From: Hetaerina americana
Taxonomy: Eukaryota > Arthropoda > Insecta > Odonata > Calopterygidae
Direction of reading: 5' to 3'
Length of the DNA: 64,000 bases
Assembly: GCA_022747635.1 (NCBI GenBank)
Contig: JAKTNV010000006.1
Coordinates: forward strand, 70,409,590 to 70,473,589
Shown here: in pieces, positions 35,063-48,559 of the stretch
Layout of the letters: the number at the start of each line of letters is the position of its first letter
Numbering within the stretch: the first letter of the stretch is position 1
Program-made: the position numbers and the translations under genes
The notes under the pieces: generated by a model
Database searches by the model: none
What the model was told of the DNA's origin: nothing
Seen by the model: the letters and a program-made list of their open reading frames with translations, nothing else

Positions 35063-35569
35063 TATTTTTAACATTCGCTGAGAGACGAAAAAAGTTCAAT
35101 TCTAATAATTACTGACCAATGATGCAATGGGTGAGAGACAAATTGCAATAATGAGGAAGATTACCACAAACAATGAAAACCTTAAAGAAGAAGTCGTAAT
35201 TCTAAACTAAAGAAGCAACTTAAAAACTTAACATAAGAGTAGACTAAAGCGATGAAATTCTTCGAATCAAGTATTTATTCGGAGGCAAATGACGATTATT
35301 TCTAATTAGCATTATAACCACATTTAATATATATTCCATTACGTAATGCATAAAAATTACTCTTAGAGACTCTTCAATCAATGTTCAAGAAAGTTTAAAG
35401 ACGTGGTTATTTAATTGAAACGATAATGTAATCCTAACAGGCTCAAATTTTTGGTTAAACCTTAACATCTATTTGCATAAAACATGAAACCCAATAAAGA
35501 AGTATTTCTCAAACCAAGGCTCATATTATAGATGGACTGGACTAATTAGCAAATAATAAACACATTTAT

Positions 35570-36060
35570 TTATTTTTTTATTTATTAAAATCCAAATGTG
35601 CAGGTAGACAGTGTGAGGTGGCACATAAATCCCAAGTAATCACAAAAGACAATAGATAAAAATCAGTCAGTAAAACAAAAGAACCCTTATAGGAAACTTC
35701 AAAACACAAATCTCTTTCACAAAACAAGAAAATCCCCATCTCATTAACATCAATCAATCAGCAAGAAAAAATTAAGCTGTCACATATAATTTTACACCAC
35801 ACATCAATCAAATTATTACATATTTTCTTAAAAGTATGCACTCTGTTAGGAAAGGGCTCGGATAGTTTTGAAGGTGAGGTGTTCCAAATAACAATTGTTA
35901 ACAGTGCATGAGTGCATATACTCATGGTATATGCACACAGTTTAGTGAATCAACATTCGTTCACATATGAAGGTGGCATGCTCGTTGTAAGCCAGTAATT
36001 CGGCCTAGTAGTTTAAAATAACCCTCAGTTGCATGTAGATGGTTTGACGAACACGCTTGC
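35570..36060 (-). mobile_element. possible LINE 3' end with A-rich tail
   Basis: On the minus strand a frame reads IVIWNTSPSKLSEPFPNRVH then TFKKICNN (about 35925-35800), recalling the C-terminal W(N)SLP...SFK pattern of CR1/Jockey-type proteins. It is followed by untranslated sequence and an AATAAATAAA-rich tail at 35570-35600. The catalytic part is absent. Confidence 0.4.
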
Positions 36061-36249
36061 ATGAAGGAAGTATTCACATTTTTGTTTCAGCTGTATCTTA
36101 TTGTTCCAGAAAAACACAACTGCGTGGGTACAGCTTAAAAGTAAATTTTACATTCATTTCGATGGTCTGGGATCGCATTCGTCTAGACCTTCCATTTCCC
36201 TTTGACACTAGAAGTCCGTAAATAAGCGGCACGATGAAAAGTGTTGTGA

Positions 36250-36900
36250 AAAGAAGAACTTGGCCAAAAACGCCCCCGCATTACAGGCCATGAATATTCG
36301 ATTGCGATGGACACGAGGGGTCCTTGTGAGCTCTCTCCCATTCATTCGTCAGCTCCTTATTCGACGAGAGCCCGAGAGGCATGCACCCTACGCGATAAAG
36401 CAAGTTCAATCACTTGAGCTCTCCGAACTCTTCCCTGTATTCACGCGTTTACTATTAAATCTCCCCGAGACCATCTTGCATTCAAGCTTCGACGCCGGAT
36501 CTGCGACCCTCTTTAAAAAAAACTCCTACGTACCCCACTTCCACACCCCTCCCCCAAGAGACTTTCGCACTAACCCCCTCCTTCCCTCTAGTGATTTCGA
36601 AACTTGCATTCATGAAAAGCGCATTGGTTCATTGACTGCTCCTCAAAAGCCCCCGAGTATGGAGCGATGCAGCGATAAAGGGGGCTGTTTTCCCAACGTC
36701 GTCTCCAACTCCGAAAAGGGGGTTATCCAACCCCCTAAGGTCTCATGCCGAAGTGGGGGTTGGCAAGTGTGAGCAGTGCGTGCTTATGGTCTACCGCCAC
36801 CGCCGACAGGAGGGGGATGCGGTGGGGGTGGGGCAGGAGGGTGTGGATGGGGATGTGGCTCTGGCGGTGAGTGGAGGCAGTCTTTATTTGACTTTCACAT
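36250..36900 (+). other. CpG-rich region with G-rich end
   Basis: GC content rises abruptly and CG dinucleotides are frequent. The last part (36785-36870) is G-rich with several GGGG runs and could form G-quadruplexes. A GGTGAGT donor-like string lies at about 36865. It could be a promoter or first-exon region, but no coding match supports it. Confidence 0.35.
36290..36772 (+). CDS. unrecognised open frame, 160 aa
   Basis: Starts at an ATG (MNIRLRWTRGVLVSSLPF) and is not simple low complexity: a moderately hydrophobic first third, a middle part with PVFTRLLLNLPE and a Cys-containing end (CSDKGGCF). I do not recognise it. It lies in a CpG-rich region where stop codons are rarer, no neighbouring exon is evident and nothing shows it is translated. 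It may well be a chance frame. Confidence 0.15.
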   Translation: MNIRLRWTRGVLVSSLPFIRQLLIRREPERHAPYAIKQVQSLELSELFPVFTRLLLNLPETILHSSFDAGSATLFKKNSYVPHFHTPPPRDFRTNPLLPSSDFETCIHEKRIGSLTAPQKPPSMERCSDKGGCFPNVVSNSEKGVIQPPKVSCRSGGWQV

Positions 36901-36962
36901 CACATACTTCATCCGCTGAGGGTCGTAAAAATGATGTGTTACATGAAATGGAAGGATTCTAG

Positions 36963-38236
36963 GCAATTTTTATCCCGCGACGCTCTGTCTAATATTCTAC
37001 ACAGCCCGAGTATCTTTGCAGAGTAAGCAATGTTTTGAATGCCTTATTGAGTCCCTAAGGATTTTCACATCTATACTTTAAGATCAAGCTGATTAATGAA
37101 AATATTTCACTGCTATAAATAACTGAATATGCGTGGCGATTACTATAACTTCATTATATAATACAATACGTAACATTTTATATTATTCTTCACCTGCAGT
37201 ACATCTTGTCGCATATCTAAATATTCAAACAACAAATTGAATCGAGATTCATTTTAAATTATATGGCGTTGTCAAAGAAACTTCCAATAGACTTGGTGTT
37301 TCGATGTGAACAGCTCACTCAAAATTTGAGTGTGTTACAAATAAAATATTGGACGACTTAGTGTAGGGAACTGAATTAAAATGTAAACGCATATTTAGCT
37401 AAATATAATTGCTAATCTATGTAGAGTTTGAATTTTTTATTGCCTACAATAAATATTTTAGTTCCTTTGAGCAAAATCAGGCATTCTAAATAATTCACTG
37501 TATGCAATCATCATATAAATATTCTCCATAGTAAGTTCAGATACGGTTTTTTACCATCTAAAAGACTGCCAAAATCGGTAAGTATTATATGCTTAAAAAC
37601 TGATTATTTTAGCCAATTATTGTGTGTAAATATAAAAAATTAAAAGAAACGGTTTCACTAAAATCGAAATTGATTTCAGCGATGGTACACACGAGGAAAC
37701 ACGATCAAATTGTTTGAATAAACAATTGAATTGTTAAATAGTGTCAAATTTTTCCAATTTTGAGAATATCGTACGCCGGGAATTGAATCTGCCATGAAAT
37801 AAACAAGAGACAGGAGATGCCTCGTCGTGGCTGCCAAATTCAGCCCTATGACTTTTCCCCATTAGGACGCGAAATTCTTTCAGCGCTGTATCCCTTTGAC
37901 TCTATTTCCAAGCGACACTTTTTCCCTCATGCACCGTAGGTGGAAAGCCTTGTTCCTTTGGGGCAATTAAATGAAGGTTGAAAGCAACCAATGCACTGTA
38001 GCCAGAAAGACACTCTCTGAGAATCCAAATTAACGGCTAAATTGAGTAATATGCGAAATAGACAAGGAATATTTTGCACAACTGTTCCGAATTAGCAGTC
38101 ATCTCACAGAGATTATTAATTTCCTCACCAAAGAAAATATGTGGCGTGGATATGAATTTTAATCTCATAGCGCGTTCTAATATGACTGTATGCATTCTTT
38201 TCACTTTTCCATTATTCTTCTAAACCCACGCACACA
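36963..38236. other. AT-rich, nothing recognised
   Basis: A donor-like GTAAGTATTA at about 37579 with an acceptor-like CAG 40 bases upstream was judged chance. No other feature. Confidence 0.4.
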
Positions 38237-38272
38237 AGGGGACTAAAAACCAAAGGTTTAGAGTAGTCCCCT
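38237..38272. repeat. imperfect hairpin
   Basis: Outer arms AGGGGACTA and TAGTCCCCT pair perfectly (9 bp). After an asymmetric bulge, AAACC pairs with GGTTT around an AAA loop. Confidence 0.6.
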
Positions 38273-38480
38273 AAACAACATAATGAGTTCAGTACTTGTT
38301 CCACACATACGAGTATACATATATGTATTTTCCTCTATTTAAATAGCAAGTATACGCCTGAAGAATGTGACAACTCCGATTACTTCACACTTAGTTCCAT
38401 CAAATCCCTCACTTAATCAAAGTTGCTTGGTGGTAGCGTATTACCAAAGATATCAAAAACCTTTCAAACAATGAACTACC

Positions 38481-38513
38481 AGGAGCACTAGGACGTATCG
38501 TCCTAGTGCTCCT
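38481..38513. repeat. perfect 15-bp hairpin, 3-base loop
   Basis: Arm AGGAGCACTAGGACG, loop TAT, then the exact complement. GC-rich relative to its surroundings. Too short for an animal microRNA precursor. It could be a transposon-excision or replication-derived inverted repeat, or a transcript stem-loop. Confidence 0.9.
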
Positions 38514-41500
38514 ATCCTCTCCAGTATCTCTCTCGGTTACATAGGTACGTGGCGTTCCAATGATAACACAACAAACATAATTGTTTTTACTTTTTGCGCC
38601 ATTTAAAAACATTACTGACTTCAAATGCCGTTCAATGAGTTTTGACGTTTACTTCAGATCTTCACGTCGTCAAAACCCACAGTAAAGGTTCAATTTACAT
38701 TTTTGTTGCTGATAGGAAGAATTCGGAGTTTGCAATGGAAACTGCCATTGACACTTAAATACGCATTATCGAATGATTTGGTATAGAAAATGATAGCCCC
38801 AGGGAGAGGACATTGATGTTTCCAGAATTTCAATCCTTCTGTGCACCATTCCAATAGAAACCGGTTAGAAAATCGCAGTGCGAAGCTCATAACACGAAAG
38901 TGGAAGGCAATTGATTGAGTAACTACATTAACTCCGTATCTCCATAGGTACGCGAAGGATTGGTTAGGAAAATCTCATTATAAAAGAACACAGCCAAAAA
39001 ATAGCGTAGTAGTATTAATGAGATTCTGTCAGTTTCATTCAGTGATGCTTAGATTCTAAGTTACAGAGTAGAGATGAAAATTCAAGCTCCATACGAGTAC
39101 CTTTTCCCATACCGATTCTGTGTTCCGGAATGCCTGTCTTTTATGTTTTTCAGTTGAGGGAAACTAAATAAAGCTTCAATTAAATGTATTTTAGCTTTAT
39201 CATACGGGGATGTGTGTAAAAAGCTGCAAACACTTCGATTTAAAAATTAATTATAATACAACCTTATGTTTCATATTAATTTCATCAATTAATGCACTCA
39301 TTATATCAGTGGTAGATATTGATTAAAAAGATTTCTCAACTCAGATGCCTTGTGGAACCAGTGCACTCTTATTTCATAATTAAAGTAACTAATAACTCAA
39401 AAAGGTTATTTCACGTTATTTATATATTTTTACCAACATTTTGGGATATTTATAGACGACTGACGTGTAGTGTAAAGTGAATGATATACGTATAAACCGT
39501 CCCACCCTGGGCCAGGTTACAGTGTCTACTGTAATTTTTCAAATAAATCGCAATTCCATTTTGATTAATTGTGTCTCCTACAGTATTTAAGGTCCGTAAT
39601 GACAACACGCATGAAATCTTACAATCGAATCACATATGCCTCACAGGTTTCCATACATTGTACTCATAGTTTGTATTGCCCCGTATACATACCATGCAAA
39701 ATAATGAACCACTTGAAAATATTCTGTAACAGCCACGTACGTTCATCAAGGTTGAAAAATGGAGAGCGATGATTACATTCGCAATTCACGGCACAACAAA
39801 TTTTTCACCGCTTAGGCTATAGGGGAAAATATGTGAGAGAGTCGGAGTTTTCAGTCTGTGCTCCAAATCTGTGCACCGAGTTAATACGTCCTTCTGAATT
39901 TGCAAAGCCCAATTTTCTCCATTACCAACAGGGGAGGGAGGGAGGAAAGGAAAAAAAAAGTTCATTTGCCCAACCGATTGGTTCCTGAAGGCACTGAATG
40001 CAGTTTTGTGGATCGATGCCAAGGAACTGGAGCGGAAATGTTTTGTTGAAACAAGAAGTGGCTGGGGTATATTTCGAGCCTCAGCGATCAACCCTCCAGA
40101 GACAAAATAATCATTTCTCGCTAGCTAACATCATCAGCTCCCACCCTCGCCTCTGTCCCCCTCCTGGTCCTCTCCACCGCCTCCCCATAGCCTTTGGACT
40201 TAATCCCTTAGACAAAGGACACTGTCGAGGGAATGGATCGCAATAAAACCTACCTACAAACACACACAAGCCACGCACACTCATACTGGATCAGGGACAG
40301 GGCTAACTTTTCTACACCCCACACAAGTCCATCAAAAGCTTTTCTTAAAAAATAGGGTGGAAAAAGTATTATCGACAAAACAATCACTTAGGTGGGCGCA
40401 TGGAAAGAGACGCACCCACTCGACGTTGTGGAGATTAAAAATCATTGTGTTGGAGGAGTTTCTCGTCTTCCTCACCCCCGTTTCTTTCCTTGTTTTTCGT
40501 CATTTCTTTGTTTCATTTGCTCCGCGGATTATTTATTTTTCCCCTGGCCTCCGGAGAGATATTGATTTATCCCTCCTACCCGGCCTCGTGTCTTTTCATT
40601 TTTTTCCTATTCTGTTGGCGTTCCTCGTGAAGATTGATGAAAAATAAATACGCAGCATTCACAACAAAATACAAACGAAATTGAGGCGCACGAGGGATTC
40701 ATACGTGAGCAGAAATGTTTAGACAGGAAGTCCGAGAGGACTTTACCCGATAGCTTAAAATGAAAAATGTGATGATGAACCATAATTTGATTGCGCCAAA
40801 TTGATGAGAAAAATATTTCTCTCCATCAGTGACAGCATTTCATTATTTTTCAAGAGTTTTGAAACAATTTCAAGCAAGAATTTCAATTTAAAAGGTATTT
40901 TTTTTTACTAAATCCTCTTTCCGAGTGCGATTAATAAGAGTCAATTTCCTATTGTGCTCGGATACATTTCCATCGGAATTCATAAGTCCGTTAATTCGTA
41001 AGTCATCAACATATGATCAATAATTTTCATTAGAAACATGAGAAAGGGTTGCATGTCTGCTGAACTTCACACCATCGAAAGAGCATTGGATTTTCGTTGC
41101 ATGCCTTGAACGTTTATCTTAACGAGTGGAACGTCAATATACGCCATGATATTAAGGACGATGAAGAGTTTCGGGAAGCACTGAAGCGCAAGAAGATAGA
41201 AGCGTAAAACCGAACACGAGTACATATCCCACTAAAATTTACAAAACAAATCGTCACGTTTAGTTCGCCGACGTCCAATCAATTTAATCATCTTCAACAC
41301 CTCATGATGCCGAACTAAAATAGTAATATCAAGAAGAACCATAATACATCATAAAAGCCAAAGCAATACAACTGAAGTATTGAAAGGAATCAAGAGATGG
41401 AGTAAATTCTTGATATTATTTGGCCTTTTTCCAAATTTCATCACCTACTAGTTATCACATCAATTAAACCATATGATTCCCCATTAAGTTTTTGACGATT

Positions 41501-42439
41501 TTCCCGTTATCACTTCTTTGCCAGCCAATTCCATTGCCATTTTTTTCATAATATTAGTTTACATTTCACCTGATGGCCTTGCGAAACTCTGCAAACAGTT
41601 TTACCCACCGACCACCATGCTCTATCAAATATGTTTAATGAATTCAAAGAGTACAATAAATCTTTGGATTACCTCATAGGTACCGCCAATGAATGATCAT
41701 AAATATCGCAAATTTCATCGGTCAAAGATGATATTTCCAATTTTTAAATCAAATTATGATCAATATGACCATTATTTGGTCGCATTGCCACAAGAAATCC
41801 TACTATGCATCTCAAAAATGACTTCTATTTACTTAAGTAATGAGATCATAAGTTAGTTTTCATGCAAAATGAATAGCTCGAAAACATTAAATTTCTCCCT
41901 TAAAAAAATTAGACGCATTAATGATCTTCTACAGTCATCCATCTCGTAAATTTCAAAATTTCACCCGTGAAGGTTATGCAAAAATACTGATACGTACACC
42001 GCTAATGAACTTTTTACAGTTCCAGGTCACAATCGCGAGATTTTTCTTCTGTTTACTTAGCCATGTTGCGACAACACGTGCATCCTATGTTTTGAATGTT
42101 CGCAAAGCTCTTCCTCAAATTGCTTTTCATGGATGTTTTCCGCGAAAATCACGACCATTGAAAATTTAATGAACTAGATGAGTTTGCTTGGTTTAACGGA
42201 CCTCATGTAAATTAGAAACTACAACTTTCCTCAATGTAATATTTTATGCATAAATATATAACAAAATAAACTTAGGCTGTTTGCGAATGTATATGGAATC
42301 CTTAAAACTTTAGGCTTCCTCAGTGCTGTTCAATGAACTTTACCTTAGTGGGCAATTACCTTAGTGGACATGTAAAATAAAACAGTTATTATATTTATTC
42401 TTCTGAGTCACTAGTTTCTTCAGATTAGGAGTTCACATT
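38514..42439. other. no gene recognised
   Basis: About 3.9 kb of mostly unique sequence. A slightly GC-richer part lies at 39880-40330. A short frame at 41065-41205 ends WNVNIRHDIKDDEEFREALK and a few more residues; it looks protein-like but matches nothing I recognise. Confidence 0.35.
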
Positions 42440-43490
42440 AATAAATAGATGGATAAATGTCTTTATTGTGGTTAAAATGAGACTATAAGGTCCCTTATTC
42501 CATTAAACCCTTCGTCAAGTATATAAGAAGAATATTAATATCTGCAATCTAAGTGAAAAATTAAAGAATGGTTAAGTGCATATATATGTAATAAAAGAAA
42601 AAAGCCCAGGATGTAATTTTGAGGGAAAAACCAAGGGAGTCCAGCCAAGAATACCCTAGTAAAAACCCACGCAGGGAGACACCCACAAAGATGGGGGGTG
42701 TGAAAACCAGCGAAATTCCCGCAAGATAGTAAAAAAATAAATAAAATACCCTAAAGTCATATATAACAGTATGACACCTAGTGCAATTCAATACGGTAAT
42801 ACATATACAATGCGATATACAAGGGATTACAGTACAATAAATACTTGAACAGAGATGCATAGCAAAGATTGTAATGTAGATTCCGCCGACCCTCAAGTTT
42901 TTGCCATTTAAGTTTTCAATACCTTTCAGAGACATAATCTAGCTCCTTGAGATCGCAGATAAATCGTACACAGTGTTGATTTAATGTTAGTTCATGTGAC
43001 AGGTCTTCGTAAACTGTATCGCGGTAATCAAAGTGGGGTAGTATAAGAGTAATGATAAGCTGCTTACACAAAGAGAAAGATAAAATGCTTTTTTATAAAA
43101 GTTTTTCTAGAGAGTGAAGAGAGCAGTATATAGTTTTGCAGATTTTATTAAAAATAATCCAAATGTTAAGTGCTGTTTTATGAAAGTGTATTGCAGAGTC
43201 CAGAATTTTAAGTGACGGGAGTTCAGCTAAGTTGAGTTGTTACAGGATCTTAGTACTTCCAATGATGAGTGACTGACTCTTGTAAGGATTAATGATGAGG
43301 GAATTATTCATGCTCCAGTTGAAGAGTGAGTCTAGGTTAGAGTTTACATTTTCAATGGCATCGGCGAGATTGACGGTGTTCGAATGAAGATAAATTTGTA
43401 CATCGTCAGCGTTAAGGTGATATTTGTAGTGAGTGAGTTTGGAGGGCGGGTTTTTATACTAATATCAGGAAAAAAGTAGGGGTCCCAGCG
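42440..43490 (-). mobile_element. CR1/Jockey-like LINE remnant (RT end and 3' UTR)
   Basis: One minus-strand frame carries the end of a reverse transcriptase with about five stops between 43490 and 42780. LGPLLF (about 43480) leads to HLNADDVQIYLH (about 43418-43383), the catalytic box with Asn where Tyr is usual. NWSMNNSLIINPYKSQSLII, then SLHSLEKLL, LIITLILPHFDYRDTVYEDL, HCVRF, and KLKWQKLEGRRNLH follow. This order is that of CR1/Jockey-superfamily proteins. Everything before the LGPLLF block, including the endonuclease, is missing. A different minus-strand frame at 42561-42935 is a shadow. Untranslated sequence continues to about 42440. Confidence 0.8.
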
Positions 43491-43784
43491 TGGATCATTT
43501 TATTTATCACAACTGTGAAATAAAGCCAAAATACTATCATTATTTTCATTATTATAGGGAATCTACCAGTAACCTTGGTTTTAGTCATCAAATTTTCAAG
43601 CGGGGGACAATTAACTAATTATCCAGCTGGATGAAAGATAAAAGCATCATTTAAATCAAAAATCGTATTATTTACTTCCACTGTTTTTAAGTTTTGTCTA
43701 AGGTGGATTTTCTCAACCCAACACACTTGTATTTCCCAGGCTTATATAAATGAAAACCTGACTCTGTGTTACAATGAACCTTTT

Positions 43785-45300
43785 ATCAAATGCGCGTATA
43801 CACGTATTCTACCAACCTCCATCCCTCCAACATATTGATCCCTTTTTACTCCCTTCTTCGCTTATCCAACATTCTCCCCTCTATCATAATCTTCAAAATT
43901 CGATCCCTCATTAAAATGCTCTGCATCCACATTACCGGTTTCCTATGGATTTCTGTTAAATTTCCCGCACCTTGCTTAGCACTCCCTGGTATATGTCTTT
44001 CTTTAACCTCCATTTCAAAAGCATCCAATTTACGGCTGTCAACTTGTTTCAATGGCCGAGTTTCAACATAGTCCAAAACCACGCTCAATATCGAAGTTAT
44101 AACAAGTACTTTATTAACATCAATCAAACACGTCCCTGTTATCAACTCCCTTCTCCTAATGAAAGCTTCTTTGCTTAAGGCAATTTATCTTCTTGTTCCC
44201 CTACTACTTTGACCATCTTGGGCGAAAACGCTTCCAAGGTAGGTTCACTCTTCTACTTGATCTAGTCTTTGCTCTCCAAATTTCACGAATAACGCCTTCC
44301 ATTTTCTAAAAGTACTCGTAAAATTTCTTGTTCCTCCCCATAAGTAGTAAAAATTATGGGTGATAATGGACAGAAATATCTCACTCTACCTTATAACACT
44401 TCCCATCCCGAATCTAAATTATCACCCATTTTCGCCTGAGCAGTCTGATACCTATGTTGGTTGTGGCTAAGTAGCCCATTCCTCCAACTTACTTCTATCT
44501 TCTGGAACACTTACATTCAATATTTCTGCCCAATTTACTCCTTCAAACGCCTCCTCCAAATCTACAAAACAGACAAATATATCCTGATTTTATCCTATGT
44601 TCCTCTATACTGGTGACCTAATCTGTGCTATGGCATCACGCAAGCCTTTTCATCTTATTGCAAATTTTCATTTGCGTTGATGCTTCTAAGTGCCACTTTA
44701 TCTCGCGTGCGAAATTATACTTCTAGTTCAACAGTCCTCACAGCAGTCACGGCTTCCGTTCCGCTTTTTTGAACGGGAACTAATATTGATTTGACGGTAC
44801 CTTCCGGTCAAATTACTCTCTTATAAACGTTATGAATTAACCCATAAAACTCTCCCATCCACGTTTTCCTAGGCCCTAAAGTAGTTCAGCCGAAATACTA
44901 TTATAACCGCGGGCTTATTTTATTACAATTGTCTTTACGATCTTTTTACCTCGCAAACAAGTGTGTTTGGACATAGGCTATCCTAATCTATATGATATTC
45001 TCTATCTCTGTCTAAGCTTGCTGGCCCTATAATATTATAATGGAGACTATCTGCAAGTACTCTTTTCATCCCAGCTGAATCCTCCCTATGCCATTAATAA
45101 TTTTCCTCCCCTATCTTTAACAGTGTGGATGAAATTTTCTTTCTCACCATCTCACTATGCTTTCAGCTTCTTGTAGAGTGAACTATTTGACCCTTCATTA
45201 TAAACTCCGCATATCCAAGCGCTGTGTCCTCCACCATACTTCTTTACCTCTATTAGTTCCCCGCCTGTATTTTTATTCAAATGTTTGCACTCACGTCTAG
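43785..45300 (-). mobile_element. RTE-like LINE, long decayed copy
   Basis: On the minus strand, scattered over frames: VDLEEAFEGVNWAEILN (about 44570-44520), the RT palm start; CPLSPIIF-like residues (about 44395); AFIRRRELITGT (about 44165-44130); RKLDAFEMEV (about 44040); and ILKIMIEGRMLDKRRREG (about 43905-43850). Plus-strand blocks such as GAGCAGTCTGATACCTATGT parallel the copies at 20200 and 55800. No catalytic FADD box is preserved. More decayed than the copies at 19405 and 54826. The 5' boundary is unclear and related-looking sequence may reach about 45960. Confidence 0.65.
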
Positions 45301-46684
45301 ATACCTAATTCTGTGTTTCCACTCTTCCATATTTTGTCTATTTGCTCAATGATCTAGGTCAATGGTTTCCTTGTCATTTGCTATTTTCTCTTTCTATTTT
45401 TATTTGCGACTTTCAAAATCCCTTTTATGATGTTTTCCCATATTTCTTCTACTTTAACCGTCTCCCTGACCTCACTCATAAATTTTTGATTTCCTTTTTG
45501 TACCCTTTCCTTATTATTCCGGTATATCCTTCAACTTTCTGTTCCCTCATTCGTCAGCCCCGTTTTAACCTCTTGAATCGGACGCTTCACTACATTATGA
45601 CCTGAATCCGCATCAGCTCTCAGGAAACAGTGCGAATTAATCTCGCCATTTCTAAATCTGTGCCTAACCATAATAATTTCTGAGATATTTATGAATCCCC
45701 GGGATTGTCCACGTATTTCTTTATCTATCATGGTGTTAATACGTGTTTGCTATGGTTAAACGATATATCTGGGAAACTCTATTGCTTTCACCCCGCGGTC
45801 ATTCCTTGTTTCAAAACCGTAGTTCACTACCTAACTCACTCTTTCACCTCTCCCTTCTTCCACAACCTTGTTCAATTCTGCATTACTATTGAACATTTCT
45901 TTAAGCGAAATATACCCCTTTACTTGCCTCAAAGTTTAAATATTTTTGCAATTCTTTCAGTTTAATTTGTTTTAAAATTTATATTTCTGAATGATACATT
46001 TTTTTAAATGAAAATAAAGGTAATTGAATAGTTAAATTCACGATTGGTAATATTAAAGTGTAACTTTCGAACTGATAAAACTTTAACCATAAAAACTATA
46101 CGTAATCAGATAATTTAATACCGATCTATAATTTGGAATAATGGGACTGATAAAAATAGATCTTTCATTTAACTTTTTTGCCTGACTTAATGAAGAGGCC
46201 ACTAACACGATAACGCTTTTACATATACTATATTACATTTGCACAGATAAGTCTGATATTACCCTAAGTATTTTAATCGATCAATAAGAGTAATTCACCG
46301 CGGGCCCTCCATACTTTTCTACTCTTTGCCCATCTTCAGTCATATTCACCAGTCCACACCGGGAGATCTGAATTTGAGGCATTTTACCTCCGGAATATTT
46401 TACAGGGATGGATGCCATCGCGTTGCATTTGAATGCAAGGCTCCATATTCCACGAAGATTAATGTGGTGGCTCCCGTTGCCTTCCGCATCTTCGTACTAC
46501 TACATATTCCGTACCTTTCCCTCTCATCCACAGCTGCGGCACTTGAAAAGGGTCCGATCTGACAATCTCGATCTGCGCCGTCAGTGCTTTATGCTGAAAT
46601 TTCGGCCGTTCACCACTAATGCAGGGTATTTTATTGTGTATGATTAACTTTCCTCGTTGTCTACTTTCGTAAAAATAAGAAATG
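45301..46684. other. no gene recognised
   Basis: The first part may belong to the decayed RTE copy. The CpG-containing part at 46300-46650 has short open frames without motif. Confidence 0.3.
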
Positions 46685-46790
46685 CAGTTTTTCCAAGGCT
46701 GAAAATATCGAATACCCTGTACATTAAACCGGCAACCTTCAGCTACGCAGCCGGGCTAGCTACCCCTAGGCTGCTTCTATCCCAATCAAT
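46685..46790 (-). repeat. possible tRNA-like SINE remnant
   Basis: On the minus strand GTAGCTAGCCCGGCTGCGTA is followed by GAAGGTTGCCGGTTTAATGT, which resembles a degenerate A box and B box (GGTTTAA for GGTTCGA) of a tRNA-type SINE. Spacing is plausible, identity low. Confidence 0.25.
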
Positions 46791-48559
46791 TCCAAACAGA
46801 CAGAAAAAATAGATTGTTTTGTTCAACAGAATTCGCGTAGTAAATTAGGAGTGTCACCAATCATCACATGAGGAAAAGAATAGAAAGAAAGAGTGAGAAG
46901 AGTAAATGTATAATTGTACGGATGACGAGTATAGTAATTTAATTCTTAAGGTCAGCAGCTTGGGAGATAAAATTACGGATCATTAAAATCCTATCAACCA
47001 CGGTAACACCTATATAAATTAAAATCTCCATGCACAAGGACGTAAGATAAACGTTCCATAAATTTAAATGTGAAATCAAACTTGAAGACCATTAGTGCAG
47101 TGCTTTCATTTCCTTCATTTTCAAATTTTTTCTTCTAATTTACTCCATAATTATATAAAATATAACTTCACCTTTAAACACTCTCCAATCCACGGAAATA
47201 GTGGGCATGTACAGAGTTGAACTCTGCTATAAGAGATCGTTTTTCAAACAGAAAACAGAGGAAGCTTAGAAGAATGGCTCTCCAAGCTTGCTATTACTCG
47301 TACGTTTATTCGTGGAAGATGACAGCGACTACTCGCGGTGGAGAGTACGTACTCCCTTTGAATCCCCGTAGATTCACGTTAAACCAGTGTAAAGCCGGTA
47401 TTGAAGAGCTTGTTCAAAGACAAATTTTTGCTCATTATGTGGGGAGTTTTCACTCATCACGTGGAGCGGAACGGTGATGCGTGAGCAGTGAACACAGAGG
47501 TACTTGAAAAATCTACGGAATCCAAATGAGAGGCCTGATATATTTATTCTGTGAATGTAAAGAGTGGCGGAGTGTTTTCCTTTGACATACTGAAATAACC
47601 CTGACATGAAAACGGTAACCCTTCTCCTATATTGTCCGCATCAAAAACAACTGCGATGGATGAGCTAATTCATTAAATTCTTTTACATCGCCGCCGCACG
47701 GAGTAAAAGTAATAGTCACAAGCATTTTTTGAAGTGCGTCTAAATAGGACAACTATGTAAAACCCTTGAAAATACTAAGGACTATCATATGTTGAATATA
47801 TATCCCATTAAAGGCAACTATAAAATCCGTTATATTCACATCGATGTTTTTATTCTTTTTGAAACTTAACAATCTGTTTATTCAATTGCGTCGAACTCGT
47901 GCAGTCAATTGATATAAGAGACGTGGTAAATTGAAAGGTCACAGATAAATAATTACGTGTGGATACTGATTTGAAAGTGATCGTAATTTATTTGCAACTA
48001 ATGTTATATTTTTTTGGTTTTTTGAGATTAATGTGCGGACTACAAAACCGTATGCCAGTCTAAGAATAAAAATAAAACTGAAAAAGAAAAGGTAAAGTTC
48101 ACTTTTCCGAATATATCGAAAGAAAATATTTAATACCCGAATAGAGGTATCGATAGAATAAATTATGCTATTGAAAAGTTTATATCACCAGTGATGGAAA
48201 AACCGAGCGGAATAGAGTAGGAATAATAGCGATAGTAAGGAATTATCTCCGAAGAAAGATTGATTATGTTTTAAGGTTCCAACATGTACACACTATTAAC
48301 GAGGGTAAGGTGAAACTTTCTCAGCCTGGCACAAGAATGGCATTTCAATCAGCGAAAATGTATGATTCCTGTCTGGGTGTACGTGTCATTAATTCGTAAG
48401 ACAAGTTTCAACTTGTTCTCTCAAGTGTTTTCTTTGCACGTATTGTTGCGGTAAACGTCTTGTGTGTTTTCCGTAAAAATGAGAAAATTAAATTTCGTGC
48501 CACCATAAAATACATCGTTTTAATAGCTAAATCCCTAAGGAAATTCATGCAAAGTTGGC
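46791..48559. other. no gene recognised
   Basis: AT-rich with a few short open frames (for example 47217-47477) lacking motifs. Confidence 0.35.

Noticed and set aside
37542..37579. Possible microexon before a good GTAAGTATTA donor
   Set aside because: Only about 38 bases with no coding support; expected by chance in AT-rich sequence.
42561..42935. Minus-strand frame of 124 codons, hydrophobic
   Set aside because: It overlaps the CR1-like reverse transcriptase remnant in another frame, and the conserved motifs are in that frame.
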